DNA of 64,000 nucleotides from Methanothermococcus thermolithotrophicus DSM 2095 (GCF_946463545.1 NZ_OX296583.1:434001-498000), one strand, 5' to 3'. Positions 38,785 through 48,614 are shown, numbered from the stretch's first letter. Notes: a model not told the origin generated them from the letters alone. A program made the numbers and translations.

Positions 38785-39765
38785 ATGATAAAAACAGTGG
38801 TTGGAAGTTATCCAGTAGTTACAAAGGAACCAGAAGGGTTAATCGAGAAAATTAAGGACAAAATCGGCATGTATGATAAATACAGTTATGCCATAGAAAA
38901 AGCAGTTATTGACCAGTTGAATGCAGGTATCGATGTAGTAAGTGACGGCCAAGTAAGAGGCGACATGGTAGAAATATTTATAAACAGCATGTATGGATTT
39001 GAAGGAAAAAAGGTTGTTGGCAAAATAGAACATGTGAAGCCCATAACATTAAAGGATATAAAATACAGCTTAAACATCCTAAAAACTAAAACAAAAGGGG
39101 AACGTCATGGAAATAAAAGATCTTCAATACCTTTAACAGGTAAGGGAGTAAAGGGCATAATTACCGGACCCTGCACTATTGCATCATCCATAAGGGTTGA
39201 AAATTATTATTCAGACAATAAGGATGAAAACTTAATATATGACTTGTCTATTGCACTAAAAAAAGAAGCTGAATCAATTCAAAATTATGTTAAGATGATT
39301 CAAATAGACGAACCTATCCTCTCAACAGGACTCTATGACTTAGAAACTGCCAGAAGAGCTATCAATAAAATAACTGAGAATTTAAAAGTACCTGTTGTTA
39401 TGCACGTTTGTGGAAACGTGGTTGACATATTTGAAGATTTAAACAAGTTTAATGTAGATATACTGGACCATGAATTTGCTTCAAATAAAAAGAATTTAGA
39501 AATACTTGAATTCATTGAAAAGAAAGTAGGTTTTGGATGTATCAACACCAAATTAAAAACTGTCGAAGATGTAAGTGAAATAGAAGATTTAATAAATGAA
39601 GGAATAGAGATATTAAAGAATAATGATAATTTGAAAAATAATTTAAAGGATTCTATAATTATAGATCCCGATTGTGGTATGAGACTCCTGCCTTTGGATG
39701 TTGCCTACAATAAACTTAAAAATATGGTTCGGGCATCAGAAGCTGTTGAAAAAGAACTTCTATAG
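38785..39765 (+). CDS. Methylcobamide:homocysteine methyltransferase-like (MetE core) methionine synthase
   Basis: The 326-residue single barrel corresponds to the C-terminal catalytic half of MetE (TTVVGSYP-like KTVVGSYPVVT, DGQVRGDM, GPCTIASSI, QIDEPIL, HVCGNV, LDHEFAS, DPDCGMRLLP). Zinc ligands would be His and Cys of HVCGN, Glu of EFAS and Cys of PDCG. Archaeal core proteins of this kind make methionine from homocysteine with a corrinoid-bound methyl group. The ATG at 38785 follows GGTGATCTTT. Confidence 0.88.
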   Translation: MIKTVVGSYPVVTKEPEGLIEKIKDKIGMYDKYSYAIEKAVIDQLNAGIDVVSDGQVRGDMVEIFINSMYGFEGKKVVGKIEHVKPITLKDIKYSLNILKTKTKGERHGNKRSSIPLTGKGVKGIITGPCTIASSIRVENYYSDNKDENLIYDLSIALKKEAESIQNYVKMIQIDEPILSTGLYDLETARRAINKITENLKVPVVMHVCGNVVDIFEDLNKFNVDILDHEFASNKKNLEILEFIEKKVGFGCINTKLKTVEDVSEIEDLINEGIEILKNNDNLKNNLKDSIIIDPDCGMRLLPLDVAYNKLKNMVRASEAVEKELL

Positions 39766-39816
39766 TTGCATTAAAAATGCAGCAAAATGCACCTTAAAAA
39801 TTTTGAGGAGAATAAA

Positions 39817-41190
39817 ATGCACCTTAAAAGGAAATTATGGGGATTTTTGATATTGATCTTCTTTCTCGGTTCTTTGAATTTTAGTAATGCCATTGTATTC
39901 GAAGACTACAACGTCGTATGTGAAATAGATCAAAATAACAAGATCCACGAAACCATAATTCTGAAGATATACAATGATGACTCTGAGGAAATTAAAGACA
40001 TAACATATATTGTTCCCCAGGAAATTAGTGATTTGGTTATCGAGTCAGATAAAGGTGTCAAATCTTACTCATCGGTTTCCAACGATGGCTCAACAGAAAT
40101 TACTATTGTACTAGAACAACCAATAAAAAAAGGGGAAAGGGGAGTAATAAAAATCGAATTTAATAGTGATATAGTATGGGATAAACTGGGAAAGAAATTA
40201 CTATCCATGAGTGTCCCAGCAGTTCCTTCAAATTTCTCGATGTCTATAAAATTACCACCAGGTGCGGCAGTAGTTTCTCCAGCAGAAGGATTACTTAGTA
40301 TAACTCCTCAAGATTATGTTATTGATACCGATGGAAAGAGAATTTTCATAAAGTGGGAAAGGGAGCTCGATGGTACTGAGAAATACTTTACAACAACAGT
40401 AACTTATGTAGTATTAACTCCGGAAGGCCAAAACCAAAATATACTTTATTTCATAATTGGTGGCTTGGTTTTATTTTCAGGATTTTTAATAATAAGACAC
40501 ATTAGGAATAACAGAAGAAACAAAAAAGAAATTTATGAATTGAACTCCCAAATAGAGCTCCTGCATAAGGAGTTGGAACTATTAAATGTAAATTTAGCCA
40601 ATAAAGAAAAGGAAATTAGAAGACTGGAAGAAATAAATGAGCTCATCGTAGATGAATCAGAAGATCTAAAGAAAAAAATAGATAATTATGAGAGTAAAGT
40701 TGAAAAATTAAATTCCGAAATAGAGGATCTACGAACAAACTGTGAAAAGGAAAGGGAAAAGAACAATGAACTAACCGATAAACTAAAAAAAGAAATTAAG
40801 GAAAAAGAGGAAAAAATAAAAGAATTGATCAACTGTAGAAATTTAATTGAAGAATATCAAAAAGAAATAAAAACATTAAGTGAAAAATTGAAGGAAAAAG
40901 AAGAACAGATAAAGATCTTAAAAAAGAAAATCGAAGATTACGAGAAAAATAGAAGCGAAACACTGATGAATATACTTACAGATGAAGAAAAAATGATAAT
41001 TGGACTAATAAAAGAACATGGTGATATAACACAGAAAGACCTTGTTGAAATAACCGGAATGACCAAGCCAAAAATTTCAAGAATGGTGTCTGACCTTGAA
41101 CAGAGGGGAATAATAAGAAAGGTCAAAATAGGCAGAATAAACAAGATAGTCATATCTGACGACTTCAAAGGTGATTGTTATGGACCATAA
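39817..41190 (+). CDS. Membrane-anchored winged-helix regulator with external domain and coiled coil
   Basis: The 457-residue protein has an N-terminal signal/membrane segment (KLWGFLILIFFLGSLNFSNA) and an external beta-rich domain (about 25-210). A membrane helix (ILYFIIGGLVLFSGFLII, about 218-236) and a long heptad coiled coil (about 245-395) follow. The end is a winged-helix DNA-binding domain (about 398-450: LTDEEKMIIGLIKEHGDIT, KISRMVSDLEQRG). It looks like a one-component transmembrane sensor that controls transcription directly. The ATG at 39817 follows GGAGAATAAA; an upstream ATG at 39787 starts a partial duplicate of the same leader (MHLKNF/MHLKRK). It overlaps the next gene by 11 bases. 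Confidence 0.8.
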   Translation: MHLKRKLWGFLILIFFLGSLNFSNAIVFEDYNVVCEIDQNNKIHETIILKIYNDDSEEIKDITYIVPQEISDLVIESDKGVKSYSSVSNDGSTEITIVLEQPIKKGERGVIKIEFNSDIVWDKLGKKLLSMSVPAVPSNFSMSIKLPPGAAVVSPAEGLLSITPQDYVIDTDGKRIFIKWERELDGTEKYFTTTVTYVVLTPEGQNQNILYFIIGGLVLFSGFLIIRHIRNNRRNKKEIYELNSQIELLHKELELLNVNLANKEKEIRRLEEINELIVDESEDLKKKIDNYESKVEKLNSEIEDLRTNCEKEREKNNELTDKLKKEIKEKEEKIKELINCRNLIEEYQKEIKTLSEKLKEKEEQIKILKKKIEDYEKNRSETLMNILTDEEKMIIGLIKEHGDITQKDLVEITGMTKPKISRMVSDLEQRGIIRKVKIGRINKIVISDDFKGDCYGP

Positions 41191-42202
41191 GAATATTTTA
41201 TTAATTATTTTTTTGATTTTTTTATCCAGTTTAACCCCCAATACTGCTATCAAAATAGGCGAAAAGCCTTCATTGTCGAATGTTGTTATTATCACTAATG
41301 AAAACTGGCCAGATTATATAACTGCAGTTGACTATGCCCATATTTCGGGAGGAATTATACTTCAAACGGATGGAGACCGATTAAATCCTGACGTGGAAAA
41401 TATAATAAAATCCGTGAATCCTGAAAAAATAGTTATTGTGGGCGGCCACTTGGCTGTTTCAGAAGATGTTGAAAATGATTTAATGCAATATGGAAATGTA
41501 ATAAGAGTTTGGGGAACTGATAGAATAAAAACCAATGAACAACTACTAAAAACATACATAAATGATCCAAATGACTCTGAAAGGTTATGTATTGTTAACG
41601 GATATAAATTTAATGAAGTTGTAACGGTTTCAAATGATTATGTTCCAGTCTATGGACTTATATTGGTTTTAGATCCTGGAAATACCATTAGAGTTTATGA
41701 AAATGACCGCGTTAAAATATACACTTCAAATAGATACTATGGAAAAAAATATTTTGGCACATATAGAAAAAATCAAATTCGAGAAATTCCTGGCAAAATA
41801 GTGATATTGGAAAAAGCTGATGTGAATTCAAAATACTGCTATAATCCCGATATATGTGAATTTGGATATACCAAGGCCAACATAAGCACTAGCACAGATG
41901 AAGGAATTCTAATAACTAAAAATACTCCAGCGGCATTATTACTGTCAAAGTACTTAGATATACCAGTTATTACCGCTGGAAAAACTGTAATCTACCTTGA
42001 GGATGATCCAATTAAAAGTAGTATAACTGTTGCAGTGGATATTTTAGTCCTTAAAAAAACTAAAGAGCTCTACAGAATAAATGGCGGGGATTTTGATCAG
42101 GCATTAGATGAGGCAAAAACTCAGTTATGGTCTAAACAAATACCTGTTGAAAAATATAATATTCCCTATAGATACGCTAAAAAGTATGTAGAAAATAATT
42201 AA
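41180..42202 (+). CDS. Secreted protein with CWB2-like repeats
   Basis: This 340-residue protein has a signal sequence (ILLIIFLIFLSSLTPNTAIK). It contains one clear cell-wall-binding-2 motif (IVIVGGHLAVSEDVENDL ... VIRVWGTDRIKTNEQL, about residues 80-120) and one degenerate repeat with preceding AVDYAHISGGIILQTDGDRL. In bacteria CWB2 modules hold proteins in the S-layer. Here the domain is likely external, and it overlaps the membrane regulator gene, so the pair may form a surface-sensing unit. The ATG at 41180 follows GGTGATTGTT. Confidence 0.78.
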   Translation: MDHKNILLIIFLIFLSSLTPNTAIKIGEKPSLSNVVIITNENWPDYITAVDYAHISGGIILQTDGDRLNPDVENIIKSVNPEKIVIVGGHLAVSEDVENDLMQYGNVIRVWGTDRIKTNEQLLKTYINDPNDSERLCIVNGYKFNEVVTVSNDYVPVYGLILVLDPGNTIRVYENDRVKIYTSNRYYGKKYFGTYRKNQIREIPGKIVILEKADVNSKYCYNPDICEFGYTKANISTSTDEGILITKNTPAALLLSKYLDIPVITAGKTVIYLEDDPIKSSITVAVDILVLKKTKELYRINGGDFDQALDEAKTQLWSKQIPVEKYNIPYRYAKKYVENN

Positions 42203-42230
42203 ATTATTATATTCCAATTCAGGTGATTCT

Positions 42231-43016
42231 ATGCCTTATTTAGTATTAATCAGACATGGCGAAAGTATATGGAACAAATTAAATCTTTTCACAGGGTGGG
42301 TGGATGTTCCATTAAGTGAAAATGGACTAAATGAAGCTATAAAAGCCGGGGAGCTCCTAAAAAATTATAAATTTGATATCGCACATACCTCGGAATTGAT
42401 AAGGGCTATGCAGACGCTTATGATAGTGATGTCAAAAAACATAGCTTCAGGATTTCCTAAAATTGAACACGAAAGCGGCAAGATGAAAGATTGGGGGAAA
42501 ATATATGATAATCTAGACAAAATTCGAGAAATTTCAGACTCACAAATCGAAGATTCATCGGAAAATGGAAAAAATTATCTCCCAGTCTATAAGTCGTGGC
42601 GATTAAATGAACGGTATTATGGAAAACTCCAAGGTATAAACAAGGATGAAGCTAGTAAGATTTACGGAAAGGAAAAAGTCTTTTTATGGAGGAGAAGTTA
42701 CGATATTGCCCCTCCCGGTGGAGAATCCCTTAAAGATACCTCTAAAAGAACCGTACCATACTTTAAAGAAAACATAATACCTGAGCTCCAAAAGGATAAA
42801 AACATAATAGTTTCGGCTCATGGGAATAGTTTAAGATCCATAGTATCATATATCGAAAACTTAAGTACTGAAGAGATCCCAAAACTTAACATTCCTACAG
42901 GAGTACCTCTTTTTTACAAGTATGACGTTCAAGAAGAGAAACTTGAAAGGATAGGCTATTTAATTAAAAAAGACAGTTTTATAAATGACTTAGATTACGA
43001 ATCTCATACAATATAA
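42231..43016 (+). CDS. 2,3-bisphosphoglycerate-dependent-type phosphoglycerate mutase
   Basis: This 261-residue histidine phosphatase has [25 protein letters not shown] (catalytic His9; split here into [11 protein letters not shown] and [11 protein letters not shown]), [34 protein letters not shown] and SAHGNSLRS. It interconverts 3- and 2-phosphoglycerate, feeding enolase. Methanogens mostly rely on the cofactor-independent archaeal enzyme, so a dPGM-type gene is unusual and may be acquired. About 45 extra residues (about 69-115) lie before [11 protein letters not shown] compared with the bacterial enzyme. The ATG follows GGTGATTCT. Confidence 0.88.
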   Translation: MPYLVLIRHGESIWNKLNLFTGWVDVPLSENGLNEAIKAGELLKNYKFDIAHTSELIRAMQTLMIVMSKNIASGFPKIEHESGKMKDWGKIYDNLDKIREISDSQIEDSSENGKNYLPVYKSWRLNERYYGKLQGINKDEASKIYGKEKVFLWRRSYDIAPPGGESLKDTSKRTVPYFKENIIPELQKDKNIIVSAHGNSLRSIVSYIENLSTEEIPKLNIPTGVPLFYKYDVQEEKLERIGYLIKKDSFINDLDYESHTI

Positions 43017-43029
43017 TGTGGTGAACCCT

Positions 43030-44139
43030 ATGAAAATACTGATTTCGGTGTGTGGCGAAGGGTTTGGTCACACGACAAGATGCATTGCAATAGGGGAGGA
43101 ATTATCAAAAGAACACGACGTAAAATTCATAGCTTACGGCAAAAGTAAGAACTTCATAGAGATGTCTAATTATGAAGTTTTTGAAACCTATCCTGAGATA
43201 AAACTAACAGGGAATAATGGAAAGTTCGATATTAAAAAGAGTATATTTAATAAAGATTATAACCCTGCAAAAGCCGTAAAAAGAGAGGTAGAAATAATAA
43301 AAACCTACGATCCAGATGTGATTATATCGGACTGTAAATATAGTACAGTTATGGCATCGAAATTTTTAAAAAAACCGTACTATATTATAACAAATCAAAA
43401 TTACACTAAAACTAATAAAAAAGAGAGAATTATTATTTATCCGGTTATGGAACTGTTAAATATTATAAATAAATCTGCTGAAAGGGTTATTATTCCAGAT
43501 TTACCTTTACCCTATACCATATGCGAATATAATTTAAAAGCAATTGATAATTTAGTATTCGTTGGTCCCTTAATTAGATATTCCCTGTACGATGAATCTA
43601 ACAAATTTGAGCCCAATAAAAGTAAGAATGACAATTCTAGGGATTATATTCTATGCGTAATAGGCGGTTTTGAGTATAGATTTAGAATACTAGAGCTATT
43701 AAACAAAATAGCAGAAAAGAAAAATTTAAAGGTAAAAATGGTTTGTGGTAGCCATGAGGTCGCAAAAAAACTGAATAAAATAAAATCTAAAAACGTAGAA
43801 ATTATACCTTTAGTTACCGATATGGAGGACTTGATAAAAAACTGCTCTTTTATAGTGTGCCATGGAGGGCATTCTACACTCATGGAAGCCATAAGTTTTG
43901 GAAAACCTATTGTAACTATTCCTGATTTGGATCATCCAGAACAGGAAAATAATGCTAAGAAGATAGATGAATTGAAATGTGGAATAGCATTATCGCATAA
44001 GGATTTGGACAACAAACTTGAAGAAGCCCTGGATGAAATCCAGAACAATAAAATATACTTTAAAAACGCTGAAAAATTGAAAAATCTTTGTAAAAAATAT
44101 AATGGGAGAAAAAATATAAGAAAAGAAATTTGTGTATGA
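43030..44139 (+). CDS. Glycosyltransferase family 28-like protein
   Basis: The 369-residue protein resembles MurG/UDP-GlcNAc-type transferases of the GT-B fold. It has the N-terminal [34 protein letters not shown] in the middle, and the sugar-nucleotide site [30 protein letters not shown] (shown in parts: [11 protein letters not shown] and [14 protein letters not shown]). Donor and acceptor are unknown. Placement immediately before cofD is also found in Methanocaldococcus. I start at the ATG at 43030; the GTG at 43018 lies in the ribosome-binding site GTGGTGAACCCT. Confidence 0.82.
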   Translation: MKILISVCGEGFGHTTRCIAIGEELSKEHDVKFIAYGKSKNFIEMSNYEVFETYPEIKLTGNNGKFDIKKSIFNKDYNPAKAVKREVEIIKTYDPDVIISDCKYSTVMASKFLKKPYYIITNQNYTKTNKKERIIIYPVMELLNIINKSAERVIIPDLPLPYTICEYNLKAIDNLVFVGPLIRYSLYDESNKFEPNKSKNDNSRDYILCVIGGFEYRFRILELLNKIAEKKNLKVKMVCGSHEVAKKLNKIKSKNVEIIPLVTDMEDLIKNCSFIVCHGGHSTLMEAISFGKPIVTIPDLDHPEQENNAKKIDELKCGIALSHKDLDNKLEEALDEIQNNKIYFKNAEKLKNLCKKYNGRKNIRKEICV

Positions 44140-44289
44140 TGATTTAATCGTTTGGCGAATAATCGATATATTATAATATACTTTCAAAATAAATTAAACA
44201 AAACCATAAATCAACCGATAGTTTTAAGAATTTAATAGAGTTAAGTTTAACCCCTAGTGCAACCAATATAAATATTATAAGGTGTAGTA

Positions 44290-45288
44290 ATGAAAGTAAC
44301 TGTTTTATCTGGAGGAACTGGGACCCCAAAATTAATACAGGGTTTAAAAAACATATTACATGAAGAAGACATTTCGGTAATAGTAAATACTGGAGAAGAT
44401 ACTTGGGTAGGGGACCTATATATTTCTCCCGATGTGGATACTGTTCTCTACACATTTTCAGATCTTATAAATGAGGAAACATGGTATGGAATAAAAAATG
44501 ATACTTTTCACTGCCATGAACAGTTGAAAAAACTGGAGTATGATGAATTTCTTAGAATAGGGGACAGAGATAGAGCTCTTAAAATGCATAAAACCCATCT
44601 CATTAAAAATGGTTATAAGTTATCAGAGATCATAGAGATGGAGAGAAAATTATTAGGTATTAAGGCGAAAATATACCCAATGACAGATGATCATGTAGAA
44701 ACCAAAATCTTAGCATTGGACAAATCCGAAGATAAACAAAAATCACAAAGTGATTTTTGTAGCTCTCCGATTGAACAAAACCTTCAGTTTTGTAGCTCTC
44801 CGATTCTCCTAAAATTTCATGATTTCTGGATTAAAAGAAGAGGTAATGTTAATGTTTTAGATGTTATCTATGAGAATTCAAATTATGCAGGAGTTGTCGA
44901 AGCTGCATTAAATGATATCGAAAATAGTGATTTTGTTTTGATAGGTCCGTCTAATCCCATAACTTCCATAGGACCAATTTTAAGTATTAAAGATATTAAA
45001 AAGGCACTTATGGACAAAACTGTTTTTGTCGTTTCTCCAATAGTTGGGGAAAGTGCCATTAGCGGTCCAGCAGGGATGTTGATGAATGCAAAGGGGTATG
45101 ATGTGGATGTTGTTGGAGTTTATGAATTTTATAAAGACATAGTAGATACTATGATCATAGACAATATCGATAAAAATAAAAAAGATAGAATAGGGTGTGA
45201 AGTCATAACCACAAATACTATTATGAAGGGGTTAAATGATAAAGTAAATTTGGCAAAAGATATTATAAAATGCTTTGATGAAATATAA
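44290..45288 (+). CDS. cofD: 2-phospho-L-lactate transferase with two in-frame hairpin-element insertions
   Basis: CofD joins the lactyl-phospho moiety to the deazaflavin FO in F420 synthesis. Diagnostic parts are VTVLSGGTGTPKLIQGL, VNTGEDTWVGDLYISPDVDT, YPMTDDHVETKI, IGPSNPITSIGPIL and VSPIVGESAISGPAGMLM. Between VETKILALDKSED and LLKFHDFWIKRRG, where the protein normally continues through a short loop, are 24 extra residues (149-172): KQKSQSDFCSSPI and EQNLQFCSSPI. These are two tandem hairpin units read in the same frame. The reading frame is intact, and since F420 is essential the insertion is presumably tolerated. The gene follows a GGTGTAGTA ribosome-binding site. Confidence 0.94.
   Translation: MKVTVLSGGTGTPKLIQGLKNILHEEDISVIVNTGEDTWVGDLYISPDVDTVLYTFSDLINEETWYGIKNDTFHCHEQLKKLEYDEFLRIGDRDRALKMHKTHLIKNGYKLSEIIEMERKLLGIKAKIYPMTDDHVETKILALDKSEDKQKSQSDFCSSPIEQNLQFCSSPILLKFHDFWIKRRGNVNVLDVIYENSNYAGVVEAALNDIENSDFVLIGPSNPITSIGPILSIKDIKKALMDKTVFVVSPIVGESAISGPAGMLMNAKGYDVDVVGVYEFYKDIVDTMIIDNIDKNKKDRIGCEVITTNTIMKGLNDKVNLAKDIIKCFDEI
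44734..44805 (+). repeat. Two tandem hairpin elements inside cofD
   Basis: Unit A (44734-44772, 39 bp) has arms ACAAAAATCAC/GTGATTTTTGT around AAA. Unit B (44773-44805, 33 bp) has arms ACAAAAC/GTTTTGT around CTTCA. Both end in the same AGCTCTCCGATT. The arms differ but pair perfectly within each unit, and both lengths are multiples of three. Confidence 0.85.
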
Positions 45289-45413
45289 AATTGTGAATAA
45301 GCCATTAGAAAATCAATTATGTTCTAAATTTATTTAAAAAATTATTATTAAATATTTATAGTACTTCAAGAATGATAATGTATGAATCATAATAAAATTA
45401 GACATAACAACCC

Positions 45414-45437
45414 ATAGGATGATAGGATGATAGGATG
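45414..45437 (+). repeat. Threefold 8-bp repeat at the arfA start
   Basis: ATAGGATG occurs three times in a row and ends with the arfA ATG (45435-45437). Each unit contains its own AGG and ATG. The two upstream ATGs open three-codon frames (ATG ATA GGA TGA) whose stop overlaps the next ATG. Confidence 0.85.
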
Positions 45438-46235
45438 ATTCAAATAACGGTTATACAGATAGACAACTATGGACCATGGACTGTTACCCCAAAACCAAGA
45501 AGAGAAAGCGATTTACAAGCATTGCAATCAAGATTATACAGTGATTTGAACCTGCAATTTGGTGCCCATAAAGGGCTTGTATTCTATACAAGATTCGACA
45601 ACTTAATTGCAATAACAAATGGCATAGATTTAACAACTCACAAAAGAATTCAAGACAGTATTAAAAATAGATATCCATTTACAGTTAGCATGGTAATAGC
45701 TTCAGCAGAAACTCCGTATGAAGCTCAGAAATTGGCTACTGAAAAACTTCAAGAACATGGTAGTGCTCAAGATGAATATAGAAAAGAGATTTTAGATGTT
45801 GCAAATGAATTTGTGATGAATGGATATGTCCAATTGGCACACGTTGATATTAACAACATCACCAAGACATTAACCGATGTAGAAAATGCCTACGACATAT
45901 ATTTAAATGTTCATGAAGTGCAGTTGAAATTAATAAAGGGATTAAAGAAGTACAACTCAATGGGATTTTTTATCGGTGGAGACAACTTTATGTGCCCATG
46001 TAATGGAATGACTGAGAATGATTTTTTAAATATGTTTGATGATATCGTAGATTCTTGTGGCGTAGAATTGAAAGCTGGAATAGGTATTGGAAAAACCGCC
46101 GAAGATGCTTCAAATCTTGCAGATGTTGGGTTGGAGCTCATAAGGGATGGAAAAACCAAAAGTCCTGTATGTACACTCAAACAAGATGGTGAGAATAGTA
46201 AAAAAACAGCTTACAATTACATGTGTCCAATATAA
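45435..46235 (+). CDS. arfA: GTP cyclohydrolase III
   Basis: The 266-residue protein forms 2-amino-5-formylamino-6-ribosylamino-pyrimidinone phosphate from GTP, the first archaeal step to riboflavin and F420. The sequence [19 protein letters not shown] begins the protein; [52 protein letters not shown] and [18 protein letters not shown] match the known family. It has a nucleotide-cyclase-like fold with metal-binding Asp. It lies 150 bp after cofD, putting two F420 genes together, and is followed by the Dus-like gene, the same pairing as in Methanocaldococcus. Confidence 0.95.
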   Translation: MIQITVIQIDNYGPWTVTPKPRRESDLQALQSRLYSDLNLQFGAHKGLVFYTRFDNLIAITNGIDLTTHKRIQDSIKNRYPFTVSMVIASAETPYEAQKLATEKLQEHGSAQDEYRKEILDVANEFVMNGYVQLAHVDINNITKTLTDVENAYDIYLNVHEVQLKLIKGLKKYNSMGFFIGGDNFMCPCNGMTENDFLNMFDDIVDSCGVELKAGIGIGKTAEDASNLADVGLELIRDGKTKSPVCTLKQDGENSKKTAYNYMCPI

Positions 46236-46289
46236 CATAGAGAGCATTAAACAAGAAAACCTGTATTTATTCAATTTGGCGGGGGTCAT

Positions 46290-47078
46290 ATGGAACAGCA
46301 AGTATTGAATAAAAATAATATAAATAAAATAGTTTTGGCTCCAATGGCCGGAATAACTGACGGGGATTTTTGTAAAAAACTAGGCACTGGTTTATTTGGT
46401 ATCGTCACTATCGGGGCATATAATTTAGATGAGGAAACTTTAGTAGCCAGTGAAAAAATTGCTAAAAGAGGCAGAAAAGAGTTTGTTTATAACTTGAATG
46501 ATTTTGAAGAATTGATTGTATCTGAAATAAAAAAGGCAAAGGAAAGTAGAGCTCTTGTTTCGATAAATATAAGGTTTATAGATATAGATAAAAGTTTGGA
46601 TAGAATAAAAACCATTGGAAAACACGCCGATATAATTGAATTAAACTGCCATTGTAGGCAGAAAGAAATTACAGATTTAGGTATTGGTCAAGAGCTCTTA
46701 AAAAAAGAAAACAATGAAAGATTAAAAAACTTTTTAGTTAAAATATCGGACTTAAATCTAAAAACTCCTATTTTTCTAAAGGTAAGGGCCAACTATGTTA
46801 GTGTCGCTGAACTAATATACAACTTAAACTGCGTGAAAGATTATTTCCATGGGATACACATAGATTGTTTTAATCCTGGCAAAGACTATGCCGATTTGGA
46901 TTATTTAAAAGCCATGCGAAACAACTTTAAAGATAAAATTATTATTGGAAACAACTCAATAAGATCCATTGGAGATGCAAAAAATATGCTTAAATATGCC
47001 GATTTTGTTTCAGTTGCACGATGTGTTTTGAGTGGAAATGTAGAATGGATTAAAGAATTCAATAGAACGCAGATATAA
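46290..47078 (+). CDS. tRNA-dihydrouridine synthase-like TIM-barrel protein
   Basis: The 262-residue protein begins with the Dus-like IVLAPMAGITDGDFCKK. It contains IIELNCHCRQKEI, FLKVRANYVSV, GIHIDCFNPG, IIIGNNSIRSIGDA and ADFVSVARCVLSG, the flavin-binding pattern of the DHOD/Dus barrel. It is shorter than true Dus enzymes and lacks their C-terminal RNA-binding domain, so its substrate is open. GGGGGTCAT precedes the ATG. It follows arfA by 54 bp. Confidence 0.8.
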   Translation: MEQQVLNKNNINKIVLAPMAGITDGDFCKKLGTGLFGIVTIGAYNLDEETLVASEKIAKRGRKEFVYNLNDFEELIVSEIKKAKESRALVSINIRFIDIDKSLDRIKTIGKHADIIELNCHCRQKEITDLGIGQELLKKENNERLKNFLVKISDLNLKTPIFLKVRANYVSVAELIYNLNCVKDYFHGIHIDCFNPGKDYADLDYLKAMRNNFKDKIIIGNNSIRSIGDAKNMLKYADFVSVARCVLSGNVEWIKEFNRTQI

Positions 47079-47165
47079 TTTTTTACTCTTTTTAAATATA
47101 TTAGTTTATATACAAATAACCCCAAACTAATTTTAGCTTTTTTAAACATCAGGGGTGGGCATTTA

Positions 47166-48596
47166 ATGAAAAAATTATTAATGGGTGTATTTTTAGTTTT
47201 TGCAGTTGTAGCTTTAACCGGCTGTGTAGATGAATATTTAGGACTATCTTTGGAAGATGTCAATCCAGAAAAATTTATTGTTGAAAAAGGAGAGGTTCAT
47301 TATTACAAATGGGATGTAAATTCAGAGAAAATGCGTTTAAAATTCCAAATAGAGAGCGATGAACCAATCGATATATTTATTGTTCCAACAGACGAAAATT
47401 TGAATAATTTGCAAAATGGGAAAAAGTTCCAATACATTCCAGAATTATCAAGAGAAAAAACATTATCATTTAGTGGAGAAGGAACGACCTTAAATTCATC
47501 CCATTTGGTAATTGTCAATTATGGAAATAAGGATGCAAAGGTATCACTTAAAAGTTTAGTATTAGAATGTTATGAGGGGGAAGAAACATTAAAATCAGAT
47601 ATTCATAATCCCCTAAAATTTATTTCGAAAGAGGTAAGTTTTAACACCTCAACTACTTATTATGGACCATATCCATTAGCATTTTACAATACCCATTATG
47701 AACTTGGAGAGCCGGATATAACATTTAATATAATCAATAATGGAGATAAGCCAGCAACCATAAAACTCACATCTGAATATCAAGGATATAGTAACAAAGC
47801 AGTAACAACAGAAACAATGGATCCAAAAGAAACAAAAGAGATAAATCAAACAATTCCCTTAATAAAAGATAAAATAGAAAAAATAAAGACCAAAACAAAA
47901 TTCAGTTTACATTATACAATTGAGTATGATAACAATGGGGAATGGAAAACTCACGACGAACAAACTGTAATGATTGACGTCTATCCCATGGATACAATGT
48001 TATGGGCAATTAAAGACGATAATGGAAATTATATCCTAATGAATGAATATATTGCGGTCTTTGTAGTTCCAAAAGATGAAAGCATCATGGAAGTGTTAAG
48101 TAAAGCAAAAGAATATCATCCTGAGAGAAGTTTAAGTGGTTATCAATCAGAAGATGTTAATTCACAAGTTAAGGCAATATATGATGCATTAAAGTATGAT
48201 TATAAAGTTAGTTATATAGATGTGTCAAATGCCTATGGAAAAGATGTAGTTCAGAAAGTACGATTACCAAAAGAGTCATTGAAACTTAAATCTACAAACT
48301 GCATTGATGGATCAGTATTATTCGCCTCAGCTATTGAAGCTTTAGGGATGCGTCCATACATTATTATACTTCCCGAACATGCATTTGTTGCATGGGATAT
48401 TGATGAAAACGGAGCATATGGTATTGTAGCATTAGAAACTACTATGGTTGGAAATGCTAACTTCGAAGAAGCTTTAAATGAAGGTAACCGAGAGCTCGAG
48501 GAAAATTGGGATGTATTAATTGATGATGACCCATGGAATGGGCAAATAATCGATATAAAAGAGTGTAGAGAACAAGGAATACTACCAATGGAATAA
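47166..48596 (+). CDS. Lipoprotein with C-terminal transglutaminase-like domain
   Basis: This 476-residue protein has a lipobox (VVALTGCVDEY, Cys20) and a beta-rich N-terminal half. A C-terminal cysteine-protease/transglutaminase-like domain has Cys379 in STNCIDGSVLFASAIEALGM, His405 in LPEHAFVAWDID and acidic residues just after. It is anchored at the outer face of the membrane. Such domains in archaea are often proteases or amidases; the substrate is unknown. The ATG follows GGGGTGGGCATTTA. Confidence 0.83.
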   Translation: MKKLLMGVFLVFAVVALTGCVDEYLGLSLEDVNPEKFIVEKGEVHYYKWDVNSEKMRLKFQIESDEPIDIFIVPTDENLNNLQNGKKFQYIPELSREKTLSFSGEGTTLNSSHLVIVNYGNKDAKVSLKSLVLECYEGEETLKSDIHNPLKFISKEVSFNTSTTYYGPYPLAFYNTHYELGEPDITFNIINNGDKPATIKLTSEYQGYSNKAVTTETMDPKETKEINQTIPLIKDKIEKIKTKTKFSLHYTIEYDNNGEWKTHDEQTVMIDVYPMDTMLWAIKDDNGNYILMNEYIAVFVVPKDESIMEVLSKAKEYHPERSLSGYQSEDVNSQVKAIYDALKYDYKVSYIDVSNAYGKDVVQKVRLPKESLKLKSTNCIDGSVLFASAIEALGMRPYIIILPEHAFVAWDIDENGAYGIVALETTMVGNANFEEALNEGNRELEENWDVLIDDDPWNGQIIDIKECREQGILPME

Positions 48597-48614
48597 ACTC
48601 AATATTAATTATAA

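Noticed and set aside
44734-44805. Frameshift or pseudogene in cofD
   Set aside because: Both inserted units are multiples of three and the family motifs continue in the same frame on either side, so the gene reads through.
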